From: Chloroflexota bacterium
GTDB lineage: Bacteria; Chloroflexota; Anaerolineae; Aggregatilineales; Aggregatilineaceae
DNA: 8,219 bases
Reading direction: 5' to 3'
Assembly (NCBI GenBank): GCA_016234525.1
Contig: JACRBK010000153.1
Span: 1-8,219, forward strand
Positions within the stretch are counted from its first letter, which is position 1. Every line of letters starts with the position of its first letter. A model generated the notes under the pieces. That model did not search any database. It saw only the letters and a list, made by a program, of their open reading frames with translations, and was not told the origin of the DNA. Positions 6,107 to 8,219 of the stretch are shown here, in pieces. The position numbers and the translations under genes were made by a program.

Positions 6107-8098
6107 ATGACCTATCCTGTTTTGCAACGCGAACTCACCGTTCATCTGAATAATGGACACTGGTATCTGCGCCCGACTGAAGACCCTGCTATTCTCGGCC
6201 CGGTCGATTTCGGCTGGCAGCGTTATAAGAGTTACCCCGATAGTTTCACGTTTGGTGAAGGGCTGTTGGCGGGCAGCAGCATTCCCGGATCGCGGCGGCT
6301 GGTGTTTTGCGCCTGGAGTCCGCAGTGGGAAAGTTTTTATGTATCGAGCATGGGCGGCGCAGCCTACACCTTTCACGGGGTGGGGGTGAACTATGTGGCG
6401 CTGCGAGGTAAAGCGCCTGTCCCCAGTGTGCTGCTGCTGAATCACAAAGCGGGCGAGATTCATGTGCGGTTAGAGCCGGTCAACGCTGAGCCGATCTGGG
6501 CCGGCTATGCCGATCATGAGGGCCGCCCGCTGATCGGATTCTTCGCGTTGCAGCAGTCGCTTTATGATCGTTATGCCAGGGAATACCCCGAAAACCACGT
6601 GCGGATTTTTGCCGTTGGCCCAGCGGCGCTCTATACCAAAGAGGGCGCTATCGGGTCCAGCCCGATCCGCAAGGGAGCGTTCACCCCGGTCGAAGATTGG
6701 GCCGGGCGCGGCGGGTTAGGCAGCCGCCTGCTGCAATATCATAACATTGTGGGCTGTGTGTTCGGCGGCGAATGGGAAGACCCCGATCTGCGCGATTCGG
6801 CAGAGATCGACGGTTATTTTCTGGAACATTTCGGCAAAAAGACGATCCAGCTTGATCTCGCGGTGACGACCAAGTACCGCTATGCGCCGGAGTTTGAGAC
6901 GGGCGGCACGTTCGGCGTGAATATGCGCGATATGGACACGCGCCTGATGAGTTTTAACTATCAGAGTATCTACGCTTCAGAGGATGAACGCCACCGCCAG
7001 CACCAGGATTTTATTCTGGCGCATTATCTGGCACAGTTCAACGAAGAGACGATCAAGCCCAAACATTTCCAGCACTGCGGTGAACCCTGCCCGGTCGTCT
7101 GCAAAAAAATCTACGAAGTCTATAAAAAAGACTACGAACCCTATCACGCGCTTGGCCCGCAGATCGGCGTATTTGACCAGCGCGCCGCCGAATTGATCAA
7201 TCACCATGCGGACGCGATGGGCTTCGACGCGATCCAGTTGGGCGGCATGTTGGCCTGGATCATGGAATTGGTCGCCGAAGGGCTGATTGATCCGGCAGCG
7301 TTTGGTTTTCCCCCGGCGGATCAGATGAGGTTTAAGTTCACGTCCGATACCAGGAAATTCGATCTGGTGCAGGACAGCCTGCTGAATGCGAAATACGCCG
7401 TCGCGCTGATCAACGCTATCTTATTCAAACCAGCGGCGGCGATCTTCCGCGAGGGGATTCGTGAAGCGGTGCGCTCCCTGGACCGTCAGTACCCGATCGA
7501 CAGCCTCAGCCGGGCGGTGTATCTGGCGAACGGCGATGAGGGTTATATGGGGCCGAATCAATATTGGGTTCCCGGGATGTTCAGCCCGATGCCGGTTATG
7601 GGCAAATATTATGTGTACTACGGGCAAGAATTTGTCCCCCCGGTGGAACTGGGCCGGAAAAACGTAGAGCGCATGACCTACGAACTGTTCAGCGATAATA
7701 CAGGCATCTGCCGTTTTCATCGCAAATGGGCCGAGGCGATTACCGATGAGATTATCGAGGCGCATTACGGCCTGCAAGTGAACTACAAGGCGCACCAGTT
7801 CGAATTGGCCCGCGAGATTTATACGCAGGAGTCTGGCAAAGCCACCGCCTGGGAAAGCCCGCGCGTCGCCGATCTGATCTACGGCTTTCTCGAACAATGG
7901 GAGCGCGACGGGCTGCAAAATCCTGATCTGGCAGCGTGGTTGGTCCGGTTCCGCGAGGACCGGATGCAGGCCGCGCGCGATTTTTGGGATGACATCCGGC
8001 GCGGCATCGCGCAGGCATTCGCCGAAGGGCCACACGTGGTCCCGGATATGCTCACCCCCGGTCAGGCCGGGCAGCTTAAGCCCGCCGAACCGAAGTAG
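6107..8098 (+). CDS. aor: Aldehyde:ferredoxin oxidoreductase (AOR) family tungsto/molybdoenzyme
   Basis: The 663-residue protein has the length and layout of AOR-family enzymes, which oxidise aldehydes to acids and pass electrons to ferredoxin using a bis-pyranopterin tungsten (sometimes molybdenum) site and a [4Fe-4S] cluster. The N-terminal domain (about 1-210) includes GGAAYTFHGVGVNYVALRG (83-101) and the pterin-binding segment DWAGRGGLGSRL (197-208). Cluster cysteines appear as CGEPCPVVC (Cys-324, 328, 332), a C-x3-C-x3-C spacing rather than the C-x2-C-x3-C of Pyrococcus AOR, with the fourth at Cys-535 in NTGICRFHRKW. YEPYHALGPQIGVFD (343-357) and GFDAIQLGGMLAWIMELVAEG (372-392) match the middle AOR helices. 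No signal peptide or Tat motif is seen, so it acts in the cytoplasm. The MoaD-like gene upstream fits a cofactor-supply operon. The substrate cannot be read from sequence; a specialised AOR subfamily is possible given the cysteine spacing. Confidence 0.88.
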   Translation: MTYPVLQRELTVHLNNGHWYLRPTEDPAILGPVDFGWQRYKSYPDSFTFGEGLLAGSSIPGSRRLVFCAWSPQWESFYVSSMGGAAYTFHGVGVNYVALRGKAPVPSVLLLNHKAGEIHVRLEPVNAEPIWAGYADHEGRPLIGFFALQQSLYDRYAREYPENHVRIFAVGPAALYTKEGAIGSSPIRKGAFTPVEDWAGRGGLGSRLLQYHNIVGCVFGGEWEDPDLRDSAEIDGYFLEHFGKKTIQLDLAVTTKYRYAPEFETGGTFGVNMRDMDTRLMSFNYQSIYASEDERHRQHQDFILAHYLAQFNEETIKPKHFQHCGEPCPVVCKKIYEVYKKDYEPYHALGPQIGVFDQRAAELINHHADAMGFDAIQLGGMLAWIMELVAEGLIDPAAFGFPPADQMRFKFTSDTRKFDLVQDSLLNAKYAVALINAILFKPAAAIFREGIREAVRSLDRQYPIDSLSRAVYLANGDEGYMGPNQYWVPGMFSPMPVMGKYYVYYGQEFVPPVELGRKNVERMTYELFSDNTGICRFHRKWAEAITDEIIEAHYGLQVNYKAHQFELAREIYTQESGKATAWESPRVADLIYGFLEQWERDGLQNPDLAAWLVRFREDRMQAARDFWDDIRRGIAQAFAEGPHVVPDMLTPGQAGQLKPAEPK

Positions 8099-8101
8099 CA
8101 G

Positions 8102-8126
8102 GTAGGGGTGCGGAAACCGCCGGGCA
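8102..8126 (-). repeat. Degenerate inverted copy of the palindromic repeat after the AOR gene
   Basis: GTAGGGGTGCGG with AAA and CCGC gives a GCGG-AAA-CCGC hairpin (8110-8120). On the minus strand the sequence ends in GCACCCCTAC, matching the family's right end. It starts 3 nt after the AOR stop codon. It may stabilise or end the AOR transcript, but no T-run follows. Confidence 0.4.
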
Positions 8127-8160
8127 GTCATTGGGTGATACACTCTGGTCATAGCCGATT

Positions 8161-8212
8161 CTCCGCGTTACACTCCTGCTTAAAAGAAGCGCGGAGTCAG
8201 GATAGTGTTATC
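8161..8212. repeat. Interleaved inverted repeats at the right edge
   Basis: CTCCGCG (8161-8167) pairs with CGCGGAG (8190-8196). CACTCCTG (8171-8178) pairs with CAGG-AT-AGTG (8198-8207), leaving a 2-nt bulge. The two pairings interlock rather than nest. GATA-GTGT-TATC (8201-8212) is a further small palindrome, and TACACTC occurs at 8139 and 8169. An ATG at 8213 could start the next gene, but only two codons are visible. The region may hold the regulatory sequence of a gene beyond the edge; no clear promoter was found. Confidence 0.4.
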
Positions 8213-8219
8213 ATGCGCC

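Noticed and set aside
7421..8152. 243-codon open frame on the minus strand, with GGAG about 8 nt before its ATG
   Set aside because: It is antisense to the AOR gene across its whole conserved C-terminal part, and its product is Arg/His/Pro rich without motifs. The ribosome-binding-like GGAG belongs to the edge inverted repeat and is likely coincidental.

Overview
The window is about 8.2 kb of dense bacterial DNA. It holds five complete protein genes and the start of a sixth, separated by gaps of at most about 180 bp. No rRNA, tRNA, CRISPR array or transposase gene was seen. Gene content (a NurA nuclease with a short downstream gene that may encode a HAS-barrel protein, a tungsten-type aldehyde oxidoreductase with its own MoaD-like protein, and large secreted InhA/M30-like metalloproteases) and palindromic intergenic repeats suggest a Chloroflexota bacterium, perhaps an Anaerolineae-like lineage. 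This placement is inference from gene families, not from a marker gene.

Left part (1-1412, minus strand): the start of a short-track-invisible gene runs off the left edge (1-103). Upstream of it lies nurA (180-1412, TTG start). The pair looks like a NurA/HerA-type DNA end-processing operon whose HerA ATPase would lie beyond the left edge. nurA has the best promoter in the window (TTGACA, 17-nt spacer, TGn-extended TACACT) and a roughly 108-nt leader containing a long imperfect inverted repeat that ends just before the ribosome binding site.

Middle (1565-5493, minus strand): two tandem paralogous secreted metalloproteases share one architecture: signal sequence, HExQH zinc site with a downstream NEGLS glutamate, a MAM-like jelly-roll domain and a similar C-terminal beta domain. 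They appear to come from gene duplication and are 101 bp or less apart.

Right part (5677-8098, plus strand, divergent from the proteases): a MoaD/ThiS-like protein ending in Gly-Gly is followed by an aldehyde:ferredoxin oxidoreductase (AOR) family enzyme. The MoaD-like protein probably donates sulfur for the pyranopterin dithiolene that carries tungsten or molybdenum in the AOR.

The gaps are not empty. At least five carry copies of a short palindromic repeat with ends resembling TTGGGCGC and CGCCCCTAC, twice overlapping a stop codon. There is also a CTGAAAG heptad repeat ahead of the AOR gene and a set of interleaved inverted repeats at the right edge.
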